A stretch of DNA of 64,000 nucleotides from Candidatus Melainabacteria bacterium (GTDB lineage Bacteria > Cyanobacteriota > Vampirovibrionia > Gastranaerophilales > Gastranaerophilaceae), in assembly GCA_003258725.1 (NCBI GenBank), contig QHMG01000013.1:1-64000 (forward strand). The letters are read 5' to 3'. Numbering within the stretch: position 1 is the stretch's first letter; each line of letters begins with the position of its first letter. Of the stretch, positions 26,734 through 36,066 are shown in pieces. The notes below the pieces were generated by a model. The model did no database searches. It was not told the DNA's origin and saw nothing but the letters and a program-made list of their open reading frames with translations. A program made the translations under genes and the position numbers.

Positions 26734-26779
26734 ATTACACTTTTATGAAATATACATTTAATCTAAGGGGAGCTTTGCT

Positions 26780-27898
26780 ATGTCTGAATTAAAAAATGAG
26801 ATTTTACACGCATTACTAGGAAACAAATCTACAGAAAAATTTTTTGATAAAATATCTAAATATCAAAATAATTTAATAAAAAATCATTCAAATCCTGTTT
26901 TTAATGACGAAGATAAAGTTAAGCTTTTGAATTTTTATAACATTTTACAAGAACTTGGAAATCTTCTATATCGTTATAACACTCTTAAATCGAATAAATT
27001 AAGTACAAATAATGAACAAACAAATATTGAAAATATTATTTTAAAAGGTGGTATTAGTAATACTAAATACATTTGGCACTCTGAACATGGTGAACATACT
27101 TGCAAAGAATGCTTAGAGCTTGACGGTCAGGAATTTGATATTTTTGATAATATCCCAGAGCGTCCTCACCCAAATTGTAAATGCACTGTTGAGATAACAG
27201 AATATAGCGATAACGGCACTCAAATACAAATCGAAGAAGAACCATGTGAATTAATAAACGATATAGAAAATTTAATTGAAAATATAAAAAATAGTCAAAA
27301 AGAAACTGAAGATATTTCTTATGATATAAAAAATGATATCAATGACCTTCAAGAATGTTATTCAAAAGTTCAATACTTAATTAACAACGCAGAAACAACT
27401 CTTGATAACTTATCAGAAGATTACGGAAAACATCTTCCTGATTGTGAATATAATATTGATAAAGAATACAACTCTATTCAATCGAAAAAAAATAAATTGC
27501 AAAACTTGTTAAAAGACATTCTTGGGCTATTAGCACCTTTAAATGCATTTGTTAAGACTTTAAAAGTTTTTATTTCAAACTATTTAGAGCTTCTATATCA
27601 TGCTTATGAATTAAAAGAAGCTGAAATGGATAAATATTACCATTCAAAAGCTAATTGTGAAGCTACACAAGAAATGGGTATTATTGGAGAAGTATATGCA
27701 ACACTATTAAGCGATTTAAAAGAAGTTTATGACCAATATACCTACGTTCACACACATAAAGTTTCTGTTGAAGAAGCTGCTGCTGACTCGGAACGAGACC
27801 AAGTTGCAAATAGGTTAGGACGAAAACGAGGTAGGGAATATCCATATTGTAAATGTTCAACTTTAATGTATGATTTATTGCCAGATTACAAAAAATAG
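26780..27898 (+). CDS. Phage head-morphogenesis-like (Mu F / SPP1 gp7 motif) protein with coiled coils
   Basis: A 372-aa soluble, acidic, helical protein. Residues about 94-138 carry the Cys/His motif of phage minor head proteins: YIWHSEHGEHTCKECLELDG, then RPHPNCKCTVEI. The middle is predicted coiled coil. The C-terminus adds SERDQVANRLGRKRG and YPYCKCSTLMYDLLPD, a second small Cys cluster. No other phage genes are nearby. In phage-derived toxins and some mobile elements this motif precedes an effector domain, so a toxin-like role is possible but unproven. The ribosome site is GGGGAG, and the promoter has an operator-like palindrome. A small membrane protein follows 15 bases later. Confidence 0.65.
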   Translation: MSELKNEILHALLGNKSTEKFFDKISKYQNNLIKNHSNPVFNDEDKVKLLNFYNILQELGNLLYRYNTLKSNKLSTNNEQTNIENIILKGGISNTKYIWHSEHGEHTCKECLELDGQEFDIFDNIPERPHPNCKCTVEITEYSDNGTQIQIEEEPCELINDIENLIENIKNSQKETEDISYDIKNDINDLQECYSKVQYLINNAETTLDNLSEDYGKHLPDCEYNIDKEYNSIQSKKNKLQNLLKDILGLLAPLNAFVKTLKVFISNYLELLYHAYELKEAEMDKYYHSKANCEATQEMGIIGEVYATLLSDLKEVYDQYTYVHTHKVSVEEAAADSERDQVANRLGRKRGREYPYCKCSTLMYDLLPDYKK

Positions 27899-27913
27899 GA
27901 TAACATAATCTAT

Positions 27914-28255
27914 ATGAAAACCAATTTTGAAAAAATAAGTTTTATATTATTAACCACTATTTGCATTATTTGTTTTATAGTATTGTTTTTTCATGCCGGA
28001 ATAATAACAACAAATGCCCTATTTACAAAACTTTTTAATGTACAAATTCTGCTATTTTTATTGTGTTTGATAATTCTAACTCTTTTATTTATATACATTT
28101 TTTTGTTCAAATTACCAAATAGAACCAAAATAATTTTGCTACTAATTTTATTCATATTACAAATATTTTATTTAAAAACGAGTTTTTTTATTCCAACCAT
28201 AAACAAAATTATAGAAATTCAAAAATGTATTGATACAAATATTTGTGAAAAATAG
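27914..28255 (+). CDS. Small three-helix membrane protein, partner of the phage-like gene
   Basis: A 113-aa very hydrophobic protein with segments such as FILLTTICIICFIVLFFHAG, ILLFLLCLIILTLLFIYIF and IILLLILFILQIFYL, ending in a short Cys-containing tail. It starts 15 bases after the phage-like gene and is very A/T-rich. Gene order would allow an immunity or delivery role for the upstream product, but the sequence itself shows only membrane topology. Confidence 0.65.
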   Translation: MKTNFEKISFILLTTICIICFIVLFFHAGIITTNALFTKLFNVQILLFLLCLIILTLLFIYIFLFKLPNRTKIILLLILFILQIFYLKTSFFIPTINKIIEIQKCIDTNICEK

Positions 28256-28399
28256 TAATATAAATATTATTGATAACTAAATTCATACCACTTTTTGAAT
28301 TATTACATTTGTAATTGTAAATATATGTGATGAAATTAGGTTTTTGTGATTTTTTTTTAGTAAGAATTGTTTTATATAATATATCATAAGGAGATATTT

Positions 28400-28816
28400 A
28401 TGCCTGTAATTAACGAAAAATTTCAAATCCATACAAACGGATTTACTGACATCATCGACATTACCAAAAATGTTCAAAATAGTGTTTACATGCACTCTTT
28501 GAAAGATGCTTCGGTATTATGTTACGTTTCAGGCAGTACTGCCTCACTTACAACCATTGAATTTGAACCTGGGCTATTGGTCGATTTGCCTGAAGCCTTA
28601 GAGCGTGTTGCACCCCAAAATATTGAATATCACCACGATGATACATGGCACGACGGAAATGGTTACGCTCACGTTAGAGCAGCAATCATGGGTAACTCCT
28701 TAAATATTCCTCTGATTGATGGCGCTTTACAACTTGGCACTTGGCAACAAGTCGTTTTAATCGACTTTGACAACAAAGCTAGAACTAGAACCGTTTACGT
28801 TCAAATTATTTACTAA
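28400..28816 (+). CDS. YjbQ-family (UPF0047) protein
   Basis: The start is set at ATG 28400, which has AAGGAG seven bases upstream, giving 138 aa, the family's usual length. Motifs are very clear: FTDIIDITKNVQNSV, VSGSTASLTTIEFEPGLLVD, HHDDTWHDGNGYAHVRAAIM and LGTWQQVVLIDFDNKARTR. Members can show weak thiamine-phosphate synthase activity; the main role is unsettled. Its stop codon overlaps the stop of the convergent GH57 gene by four bases, so no terminator separates them. Confidence 0.93.
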   Translation: MPVINEKFQIHTNGFTDIIDITKNVQNSVYMHSLKDASVLCYVSGSTASLTTIEFEPGLLVDLPEALERVAPQNIEYHHDDTWHDGNGYAHVRAAIMGNSLNIPLIDGALQLGTWQQVVLIDFDNKARTRTVYVQIIY

Positions 28817-31059
28817 TCTTTAGGGCGTTGCATTGTTAACAGAATTTCTTGAGGTATGAAGCTTTCTAATACCCCAAAATCTGCTGTTGCAAAGAAAAAT
28901 TCCAACATTTCACCCTTGCCGATATCAATGCTATCAAAAGGAATACTTACATCTAAAACGGTATCATAAGCAACTTTGATACTGTCTGAATTTTGAAAAC
29001 ACCACAATTCACCTGCAATTGATTTTGAGAATTGAAGCGGTCTTATCATGCCATTTACAAGAGACAAGCGCATTTCTGTACTAAATTTTTCGTGCATAAT
29101 CGGATAAACATCTTCCGACTTGTTTGTTAAACGAATATGTGAAAGATTTTGTTTACGATCGTTATTACGCATATAAATGTACAATTGGTGAATTACGTTT
29201 GTATTATTTTCTTTAACTTCTTCGTCAATATAAAATCTTAGATACAAATTATCTTCGTCAAAACCAAACTTAATTTTGTCAAAAAGTCTGTGACTTTCCT
29301 CATACTTAACTTCTGGGATATTAATTACACCAGCGTTCAACCATTCATCATCAATTTTGTCTTGACCGTCCATAATCGGTGTAATTGATGCTGTCGGCAT
29401 ACTTGATGCACCCATATTCATGACTAATAGAGGTGATTTTAAGTATTCAGGAATTTCTAAATCTAAATTTCTATAAACATTTTTTAAATGTTCTCTAAAA
29501 AGATAATCAAATACATGGTCTTGTCCAGAATGATTTGGTTCACCATACCACCAGAACCAATCGCTACTTTCTGCCATATAGATTTCATTTTGAGCTTTTA
29601 CCAAATTTGGGTGTTCTGGGTGTTTTTGTTTAAAATCTACAAAATCGTCTCGAACATTTTTCAAATAATTCCATGCCTGATTTTTTGTAGGTTCACCAAT
29701 CCACATTTGGAAGTTTCTATTTATCCACGAACCAGAATAAATTTTAGGTAATTTCTTTATATTTTTATCTTTTTGTATATAGTCACTGATTAAAACAGTT
29801 TCTAGCGTATCGTCATTTTCTATTAAGCTATAAATCTCTCTTAAGAAACTTGCGCCGTCATCAGGATAATTTTCCCAAGAATTTTCACCATCTAAAGCAA
29901 TTGTCAACAAATGTGAATCGTCTGGTGATGCAAAAATTTTGCTTTGTACAATCTTAATTCTGTCGAATAAATCCTTTGCTGCTTTTTTAGAGTCTGTATT
30001 TGGATATTCGTAACTAATTAAGTTTGGTATTAAAGAATCTCTAAAAATAACATCAATTTTAGAGTTTTTAGTTTTATATTCATAAGGTTTTAACAAGTGA
30101 TAAGGGTCAGCTAAATAACCTTTAAAATCTCTTACAAAATCAAAGTTAATCGAATTTGCTAAAATACCCTCGTCAGAAATTGTCCATTCTACGCCCAAAT
30201 CGCTAAGCATTTCTAAAGTTTTCGAGCTTACGCATTGTTCAGGTGGCCAAATACCTTTTGGACGACGCCCAAAAATTTCTTCCATTTTGTCTAGAGCCAT
30301 TTTTGTTTGAGCAACTGCATCTTTTGCCATTTTCAAATTTGCAGGCAAAACCTCTGGATTTTGAATATTTCTGTAAGCGCATTTGATATCCAACAATATC
30401 GGTAAAACAGGGTGATAATATGGGCTTGTTGTGATTTCAATTTTACCCGCTTCCATAAAGTTACGATATGTTGGAATAATTTGGCGAATAATTTCTCTTT
30501 GATATTCTAAAATTTTTTTTCTATCTTCAAGCGTAAAGTTACAACCTTTTTCCGCAAGTTCTGCCAATTCCGGATAAATCTCACCATAAATTGGGTCGAA
30601 CCAAGCAAGGTTAAACCATGCCATTATATCTGAATATTCTTGATTAGTATAAGCATTTATGTCAGCAATATTTTGTTCTACTCGTTTTTCATAAAGTGAT
30701 TTATAATCATCATGATGTGAAATCATTGATTGAAAATTGGCATCAAAAAAGTTACTTAAAATAAATCTTTTATCATCATCTGTCAAATCTTCAATTGGTG
30801 AAATACTTAATCGAGAATGAACATCATGTGCTTCATTTTCGCCATATTTTTTTAATGATTGTAGCAAAAGCGGAACCAAATTGAAGTTCAACTTCAACTT
30901 TGGAAACTCGTTCATAATCAAAACCATATCAAGATAATCTTTAACCGCATGCATACGCACCCAAGGCATTAAAAAATCACTCTCAGCGCTGAGCTGATAG
31001 TCAGGTTGATGCATGTGCCAATAAAAAGCTATTGATAGTTTTTTTTGTTCGCCGACCAT
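28813..31059 (-). CDS. Glycoside hydrolase family 57 protein
   Basis: About 748 aa from ATG 31059; an in-frame TTG at 31095 would add 12 residues, and neither start has a clear ribosome site. GH57 motifs: SIAFYWHMHQPDY at the start, GIWPPEQCVSSKTLEML with the nucleophile-type Glu near residue 270, and ALDGENSWENYPDDG with the acid Asp near residue 390. A C-terminal beta-domain of about 200 residues (FGFDEDNLYLRFYIDEE) follows the catalytic region. It probably acts on alpha-glucans (amylase/amylopullulanase type). No signal peptide, so intracellular storage glucan is the likely substrate. Last gene of the etf-purA operon. Confidence 0.88.
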   Translation of the reverse strand: MVGEQKKLSIAFYWHMHQPDYQLSAESDFLMPWVRMHAVKDYLDMVLIMNEFPKLKLNFNLVPLLLQSLKKYGENEAHDVHSRLSISPIEDLTDDDKRFILSNFFDANFQSMISHHDDYKSLYEKRVEQNIADINAYTNQEYSDIMAWFNLAWFDPIYGEIYPELAELAEKGCNFTLEDRKKILEYQREIIRQIIPTYRNFMEAGKIEITTSPYYHPVLPILLDIKCAYRNIQNPEVLPANLKMAKDAVAQTKMALDKMEEIFGRRPKGIWPPEQCVSSKTLEMLSDLGVEWTISDEGILANSINFDFVRDFKGYLADPYHLLKPYEYKTKNSKIDVIFRDSLIPNLISYEYPNTDSKKAAKDLFDRIKIVQSKIFASPDDSHLLTIALDGENSWENYPDDGASFLREIYSLIENDDTLETVLISDYIQKDKNIKKLPKIYSGSWINRNFQMWIGEPTKNQAWNYLKNVRDDFVDFKQKHPEHPNLVKAQNEIYMAESSDWFWWYGEPNHSGQDHVFDYLFREHLKNVYRNLDLEIPEYLKSPLLVMNMGASSMPTASITPIMDGQDKIDDEWLNAGVINIPEVKYEESHRLFDKIKFGFDEDNLYLRFYIDEEVKENNTNVIHQLYIYMRNNDRKQNLSHIRLTNKSEDVYPIMHEKFSTEMRLSLVNGMIRPLQFSKSIAGELWCFQNSDSIKVAYDTVLDVSIPFDSIDIGKGEMLEFFFATADFGVLESFIPQEILLTMQRPKD

Positions 31060-31107
31060 TAATTTAATAGTAACGAAAAAAAACACCCTTTGCAAGTTTT
31101 TTAATTA

Positions 31108-32382
31108 TTAAAGAAAAACAGTTTGTTCTCTGTCAGGTCCAACACTTATAATTGAAATCGGAATTTCAAACAATTCTTCCAAGCGTTTTAAATAATCTTT
31201 TGCCTCTTTTGGAAAATCATCGTAAGATTTCATATCTGATAATGAACACTTCCAGCCTTTGTGAGTCTCATAAACAGGTTCTAAGTACTTGTGCATAAAG
31301 ACATCTGTTGGATATTCTGTGTAAATTTTGCCGTTTCTTTTATCTTTGTATGCAGTACAAATTTTTATTTCATCAAATTCATCAAAAACATCAATTTTTG
31401 TAATTGCCATTGATGTTAAACCACTTACAAGCACCGCATATTTTGCAATTACTGCATCAAACCAACCACAACGACGAGGACGACCTGTTGTTGTGCCAAA
31501 TTCATGTCCAATTTTTCTAATTTTATCACCAGTTTCATCTGACAATTCAGTAACAAAAGGACCTTCGCCAACACGAGTTAAATATGCTTTTGAAACTCCG
31601 ACAATTTCGTCAATCATCGTTGGTCCATAACCACTTCCTGTACTAGCGCCACCACCAATTGGGTTTGAGCTTGTAACAAAAGGGTATGTGCCGTAATCTA
31701 TGTCAAGCATTACGCCCTGCGCACCTTCAAAAAGAATTGTTCTGTCTTTATTTTCGTTTAACATTTTTTGCCAATCAAAACAAACATAAGGTTCAAAAAT
31801 TTGCTTGTATTTTGCGCAAATTTCTAATACTTCGGCTTTTGTGTACTCCTTTAAACCATAAACTTCTTTTAATGTTTTATTTTTTAATGGCAAGATTATA
31901 TCAATTTTTTCAGAAAGTGTTTCTTCATCAAACAAATCACCTACTTTTAAAGCACAACGTGCCATTTTATCTGTATAAGTCTGACCGATACCTTTTCTTG
32001 TTGAGCCAATTTTACCTTTTTTAACGGTGTCCTCTGCCCAACCGTCAACCGCTGTATGCCAAGGCATTGTAATTGTTGCCAGTGGACTTAATTTTAAATT
32101 TGATAAATTTACTCCACGAGAAATTAATTCTTTCACTTCCTGTTCAAAATTTTCTGGCAAAACAACAGTTCCAGCGCCGATAAAGCAAATTTTATTCCCA
32201 TATAAAATACCCGACGGCACTAAATGCAATTTATAAGTTTCTCCATTATAAACAACGGTATGACCTGCATTACAACCGCCTTGATAACGAATCACCATAT
32301 CAGCTTTTTCGGCTAACAAATCCGTAATCTTTGCTTTACCTTCATCGCCCCATTGGGCGCCAACTACAACTGTATTTTTCAT
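31108..32382 (-). CDS. purA: Adenylosuccinate synthetase
   Basis: A 424-aa enzyme joining IMP and aspartate with GTP in AMP synthesis. Motifs: VVVGAQWGDEGKAKITDLLA, NAGHTVVYNGETYKLHLVPS, RKGIGQTYTDK and TTTGRPRRCGWFDAV. Full length. It starts two bases after the etfA stop, so it lies in the same transcript, an unusual pairing with electron-transfer genes. Confidence 0.98.
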   Translation of the reverse strand: MKNTVVVGAQWGDEGKAKITDLLAEKADMVIRYQGGCNAGHTVVYNGETYKLHLVPSGILYGNKICFIGAGTVVLPENFEQEVKELISRGVNLSNLKLSPLATITMPWHTAVDGWAEDTVKKGKIGSTRKGIGQTYTDKMARCALKVGDLFDEETLSEKIDIILPLKNKTLKEVYGLKEYTKAEVLEICAKYKQIFEPYVCFDWQKMLNENKDRTILFEGAQGVMLDIDYGTYPFVTSSNPIGGGASTGSGYGPTMIDEIVGVSKAYLTRVGEGPFVTELSDETGDKIRKIGHEFGTTTGRPRRCGWFDAVIAKYAVLVSGLTSMAITKIDVFDEFDEIKICTAYKDKRNGKIYTEYPTDVFMHKYLEPVYETHKGWKCSLSDMKSYDDFPKEAKDYLKRLEELFEIPISIISVGPDREQTVFL

Positions 32383-32384
32383 TT

Positions 32385-33383
32385 TTATCTTCTTTCTTTT
32401 AATTTTTCAATTAATTTTGGCAAAATTTCAAATACATCACCAACAATTCCGACATCTGCGATTTTGAAAATTGGTGCATTTTTATCTTTATTTATTGCAA
32501 TAATTTTTTCTGAACCGCTCATACCAACCGTATGCTGAATTGCACCAAAAATTCCGCATGCAATATAAACCTTTGGAACAACAGTTTTTCCTGTTTGACC
32601 AACTTGAATTGAGCTATCAGCCAAGCCCATATCGACTGCACCTCTTGATGCACCAACAGAACCGCCCAACAAGCTCGCAAGTTCTTCCAACAATTTAAAA
32701 CCTTGCACCGATTTCATACCTTTTCCGCCAGCTATAATAATTTCAGCCTCATCAATTCTTGTATCTGTAAGTTGTGTATTAGGTTTAAAATCAATCAACT
32801 CAACTCTTTTTTTAATACTTGATAAATCAAAATCTATCTCAATAAATTGAGTGTCTTTTTCAATTTTACATTCTGATTTTTTCAAAACTTTTGGTCTTAC
32901 AGTCGCCATTTGTGGGTAATTTTTGCACAAAATCGTCGCCATTAAATTACCACCAAAAGTCGGACGAGTTGCCGCTAGTTGACCAGTGTCATTAATATCA
33001 AGTGCTGTGCAATCAGCAGTAAGCCCCGTATTTAATGTTGATGAAATTACTGGCGCTAAATCACGTCCTTGAGTTGTTGCCCCCACTAAAACAATTTCAG
33101 GTTCAATATCTTTAATTAAACTTATTGCGATATTTGAGTAATAATCAGTCGAATAGTTTTTTAATTCAGGCGAATTTGCAATATAAACTTTATCAAAACC
33201 ATTTTGACTTAAAATCTTCTTATTTTCTTCTATATTTGCACCTTCACCAATTATAAATGCTGAAATTTCGCAATCATCAAGTTTTTTTGATAAATTTTGC
33301 GCCACACAAGCAAGCTCTAAAACAACATTCAAAACCATACCTTGTCTATCTGTTTGAGCATAAATCAAAATTCCTTTAGCCAT
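32385..33383 (-). CDS. etfA: Electron transfer flavoprotein alpha subunit
   Basis: A 332-aa FAD-binding subunit. The C-terminal domain has IAGGKGMKSVQGFKLLEELA, VGASRGAVDMGLADSSIQVG and GQTGKTVVPKVYIACGI, then FGAIQHTVGM. The common form of the last motif is GISGAIQH; Phe here replaces the Ser that contacts the flavin. It overlaps etfB by eight bases. ETF passes electrons from acyl-CoA dehydrogenases or other donors; no dehydrogenase lies in this window. Confidence 0.95.
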   Translation of the reverse strand: MAKGILIYAQTDRQGMVLNVVLELACVAQNLSKKLDDCEISAFIIGEGANIEENKKILSQNGFDKVYIANSPELKNYSTDYYSNIAISLIKDIEPEIVLVGATTQGRDLAPVISSTLNTGLTADCTALDINDTGQLAATRPTFGGNLMATILCKNYPQMATVRPKVLKKSECKIEKDTQFIEIDFDLSSIKKRVELIDFKPNTQLTDTRIDEAEIIIAGGKGMKSVQGFKLLEELASLLGGSVGASRGAVDMGLADSSIQVGQTGKTVVPKVYIACGIFGAIQHTVGMSGSEKIIAINKDKNAPIFKIADVGIVGDVFEILPKLIEKLKERR

Positions 33384-34155
33384 TTAGCACCTCAAGAATT
33401 TTTTCTACTGCATTATCTGCGCTAATATTTTCAAAAATTTCACCACAAGTTTTTTGTTTTGGTCTAAAAGCCTTGCTTACACAAGTCGGAGAGCCTTTTA
33501 ATCCAACCGCTTCAGGTTCAATTCCAATATCTTCGTGCGAATAAAATGGAATTTCTGCGTTTTGAGCCAATTTAAAACCATTAATTAGAGGGCGTCGTGG
33601 TTCATAATCGCACTTTAACATACACAAAACAGCTGGAAGTTCAACTTTTAAAGTTTCAACACCATCTTCAACTTCACGTTTTACAATAGCATAACCGTTT
33701 TCAACTTTTTCAATTTCTTTTACGTAAGTTACGAGTGCATAACCCAAATTTGTAGAAATTGTTGGACCTGTTTGTGCAGTATCGCCGTCAGTTGCAAATT
33801 GTCCACATAAAACAATTTCTACGTTTTCAATCTTTGCTTTAATTGCTGTTGCCAAGGTTCTACCTGTTGCAACAGTATCAGCACCTGCAAATTTTCTATC
33901 AGATACAACAAATCCGCCATTAACACCCATTGAAATTGCCTTTCGGATAATTTCTTCGGCTTGAAGCGGACCCATTGTTAGCGCCGTAATTTTTACGGCA
34001 GAATCTTTATCTTTTAATCTTAATGCGGTTTCTAGAGCATAACTGTCAAACGGATTGATAATACTTTCAACACCTTCACGCTGGATAGTATTGTGCTCAG
34101 TCCATTTGATATCTGCTGTATCTGGAACTTGTTTGACACATACCGCAATATTCAT
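33376..34155 (-). CDS. etfB: Electron transfer flavoprotein beta subunit
   Basis: A 259-aa adenine-nucleotide-binding subunit: NIAVCVKQVPDTADIKW at the start, NPFDSYALETALRLKD, ALTMGPLQAEEIIRKAISMG, CGQFATDGDTAQTGPTIST and LPAVLCMLKCDYEPRRP. It begins nine bases after a 58-aa Cys-containing ORF and overlaps etfA. Whether the complex bifurcates electrons cannot be settled from the sequence by eye. Confidence 0.95.
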   Translation of the reverse strand: MNIAVCVKQVPDTADIKWTEHNTIQREGVESIINPFDSYALETALRLKDKDSAVKITALTMGPLQAEEIIRKAISMGVNGGFVVSDRKFAGADTVATGRTLATAIKAKIENVEIVLCGQFATDGDTAQTGPTISTNLGYALVTYVKEIEKVENGYAIVKREVEDGVETLKVELPAVLCMLKCDYEPRRPLINGFKLAQNAEIPFYSHEDIGIEPEAVGLKGSPTCVSKAFRPKQKTCGEIFENISADNAVEKILEVLNG

Positions 34156-34164
34156 AATATTTTA

Positions 34165-34341
34165 CTATTGTTTTCTAGCTTGTTTCATTTGAACATCTAA
34201 TGCCGCATTGTGAGCTAACATATAAACTGAACAAATTTTGTAATTTTTCAAATACCATGCACAAGCATCTTGTGAACAAACTTTTTCAAAATCAGCGCCT
34301 GCTGACATTAAAGGGCAAAATGGAATATTTTTGTCTGCCAT
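34165..34341 (-). CDS. 58-aa four-cysteine protein between NfnA-like and etfB genes
   Basis: An ORF from ATG 34341 to TAG 34165, seven bases after the NfnA-like stop and nine before etfB. Cysteines fall at residues 9, 22, 27 and 37 in the pattern FCPLMSAG, VCSQDACAWYL, KICSVYM, which suggests a small zinc or iron-sulfur fold. AAGG lies just before the ATG. Tight spacing on both sides argues it is real. Function unknown; a role with the adjacent flavoproteins is inference. Confidence 0.75.
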   Translation of the reverse strand: MADKNIPFCPLMSAGADFEKVCSQDACAWYLKNYKICSVYMLAHNAALDVQMKQARKQ

Positions 34342-34348
34342 AACCTTA

Positions 34349-35182
34349 CTAACCTTTCTTTAACAAGTTACAATTTTCATCTCTCTTACGTTCTTGATCT
34401 TTATAAATTCTTGTTCTATTTATAACTTCATCAAAATCAATTTTGTGTGCATCAAAATCCGGACCGTCTACACAAGCGAATTTAACTTCACCGCCAACAG
34501 TGATTCTGCAAGCACCACACATGCCAGTACCGTCAACCATGATTGGATTCATACTAGCTTCTGTATAAATACCTTTATCACGAGTTAAGTTTGCAACTGC
34601 TCTCATCATAGGCATTGGTCCTACTGCGATTGCATAATCAACTTTTTCTTGACCCATAATTCGTTCTAAAACTTGTGTTACAAAGCCTTTTTCGCCTAAA
34701 GTACCGTCATCTGTTGTAATAAACAATTCTGTGCAAGCATCTTTCATTTTATCTTCCCAGAAGATAAGTTCTTTTGTTCTTGCACCCATAATCATATACA
34801 CTTTGTTGCCAGCTTCTTTGAATGCTTTGGCAATCAAATAACAAGGAGCTGCACCGTATCCACCAGCTAAACAAACAACTGTGCCATATTTTTTGATATG
34901 TGTTGGTTGACCTAAAGGTCCAACCAAGTCTGCTAACTCATCACCGACATTAAGTTCAGCCAATTGTTTTGTAGAATAACCTACCGCCATAAATACTAAT
35001 GTTAAAATTCCGTTTTCTTTATCAACATCAGCGATTGTTAAAGGTACTCTTTCACCGTCTTTTGTAGCTCTGAATATAATGAATTGTCCTGCTTTTGCGT
35101 TACGAACAACAAATGGAGCTTCAATTTGAATTTCGTATTGATTTGGACAAATTTCTTTCTTTGATATAATTTTATAAGACAT
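34349..35182 (-). CDS. Ferredoxin-NADP reductase family subunit (NfnA/SudB/PyrK-like)
   Basis: A 277-aa flavoprotein. An FAD domain (AKAGQFIIFRATKDGERVPL) is followed by a nucleotide-binding domain (VVCLAGGYGAAPCYLIAKAF) and a C-terminal 2Fe-2S site (VDGTGMCGACRITVGGEVKF, ACVDGPDFDAHKIDFDE). The last motif matches NfnA / sulfide dehydrogenase SudB better than PyrK. The usual NfnB (GltA-like) partner is not adjacent; instead a small Cys protein and etfBA follow. First gene of the operon. Confidence 0.85.
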   Translation of the reverse strand: MSYKIISKKEICPNQYEIQIEAPFVVRNAKAGQFIIFRATKDGERVPLTIADVDKENGILTLVFMAVGYSTKQLAELNVGDELADLVGPLGQPTHIKKYGTVVCLAGGYGAAPCYLIAKAFKEAGNKVYMIMGARTKELIFWEDKMKDACTELFITTDDGTLGEKGFVTQVLERIMGQEKVDYAIAVGPMPMMRAVANLTRDKGIYTEASMNPIMVDGTGMCGACRITVGGEVKFACVDGPDFDAHKIDFDEVINRTRIYKDQERKRDENCNLLKKG

Positions 35183-35276
35183 ATTACTATCCTTTTTTAT
35201 ATAATAAGTTCTAATTTATTATAACACAAGCATAGTTTCATGTATAATAAAAAATAACAAATACTACAGGTGATGT

Positions 35277-35957
35277 ATGAAAAACATAGCAATAATATTA
35301 GCATCAGGTACAGGTGAACGCTTTGGCGAAAATATTCCCAAGCAGTTTTATCAATTTGAAGGTAAAACCCTTTTAGAACATGCGATTGATGCTTTTGAAA
35401 AAAATAAAAATATTGATGAAATCATATTGGTTACGAACCCAAAATTTAGAGATTTGGCAGAAAATATTTTAAACAAAAATGATTATAAAAAGATTACAAA
35501 AGTTTTGAACGGTGGTAAAACAAGGGTTGAAAGTTCTTATATTGGCACATCAGAAGCACCTGAAGAAGCAAATGTTCTAATCCATGATGCAGTTAGGGCT
35601 TTTGTTACACAAAAAATTATAGATGATAATATTGAAGCACTAAAAAAACATGAAGCGGTTGGGACTGCGATAGAAAGTATTGATACAATAATTCAAGTTG
35701 ACGAAAATAATGTTATCACAGCAATTCCGCCAAGAAAGTTTTTAAAACGAGTTCAAACACCACAATCATTTCGAGCAAACCTAATTAAAAAAGCCCACGA
35801 ATTAGCATTAAAAGACGAAAATGCGAGTTTCACTGATGATTGCGGATTAATTTTACGTTATAACCTTGCACCGATACACATTGTAGACGGTGATGAACTA
35901 AACATCAAAATCACCCATAAAAACGACCTAAACCTTGTCAAAAACATGCTTGGTTAA
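35277..35957 (+). CDS. IspD/TarI-family cytidylyltransferase
   Basis: A 226-aa CTP-dependent nucleotidyltransferase. Motifs: ILASGTGERFGENIPKQFYQ, NVLIHDAVRAFVT, RVQTPQSFR, FTDDCGLIL and ELNIKITHKNDL. Both IspD (isoprenoid synthesis, methylerythritol-4-P) and TarI-type (CDP-ribitol) enzymes have this layout. The TDDC variant and the surface-glycan genes downstream lean toward a polyol-phosphate activator, but IspD is equally defensible. Confidence 0.8.
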   Translation: MKNIAIILASGTGERFGENIPKQFYQFEGKTLLEHAIDAFEKNKNIDEIILVTNPKFRDLAENILNKNDYKKITKVLNGGKTRVESSYIGTSEAPEEANVLIHDAVRAFVTQKIIDDNIEALKKHEAVGTAIESIDTIIQVDENNVITAIPPRKFLKRVQTPQSFRANLIKKAHELALKDENASFTDDCGLILRYNLAPIHIVDGDELNIKITHKNDLNLVKNMLG

Positions 35958-36066
35958 TATATTTGCCACAAACTTGAAATCAGTCTTTGCATCTTCGTAA
36001 AACTTATTAATCTTGCATAATTACAGATATCGTGAGAAAATGTTTTTATTAAAACGAGGAGAAATT

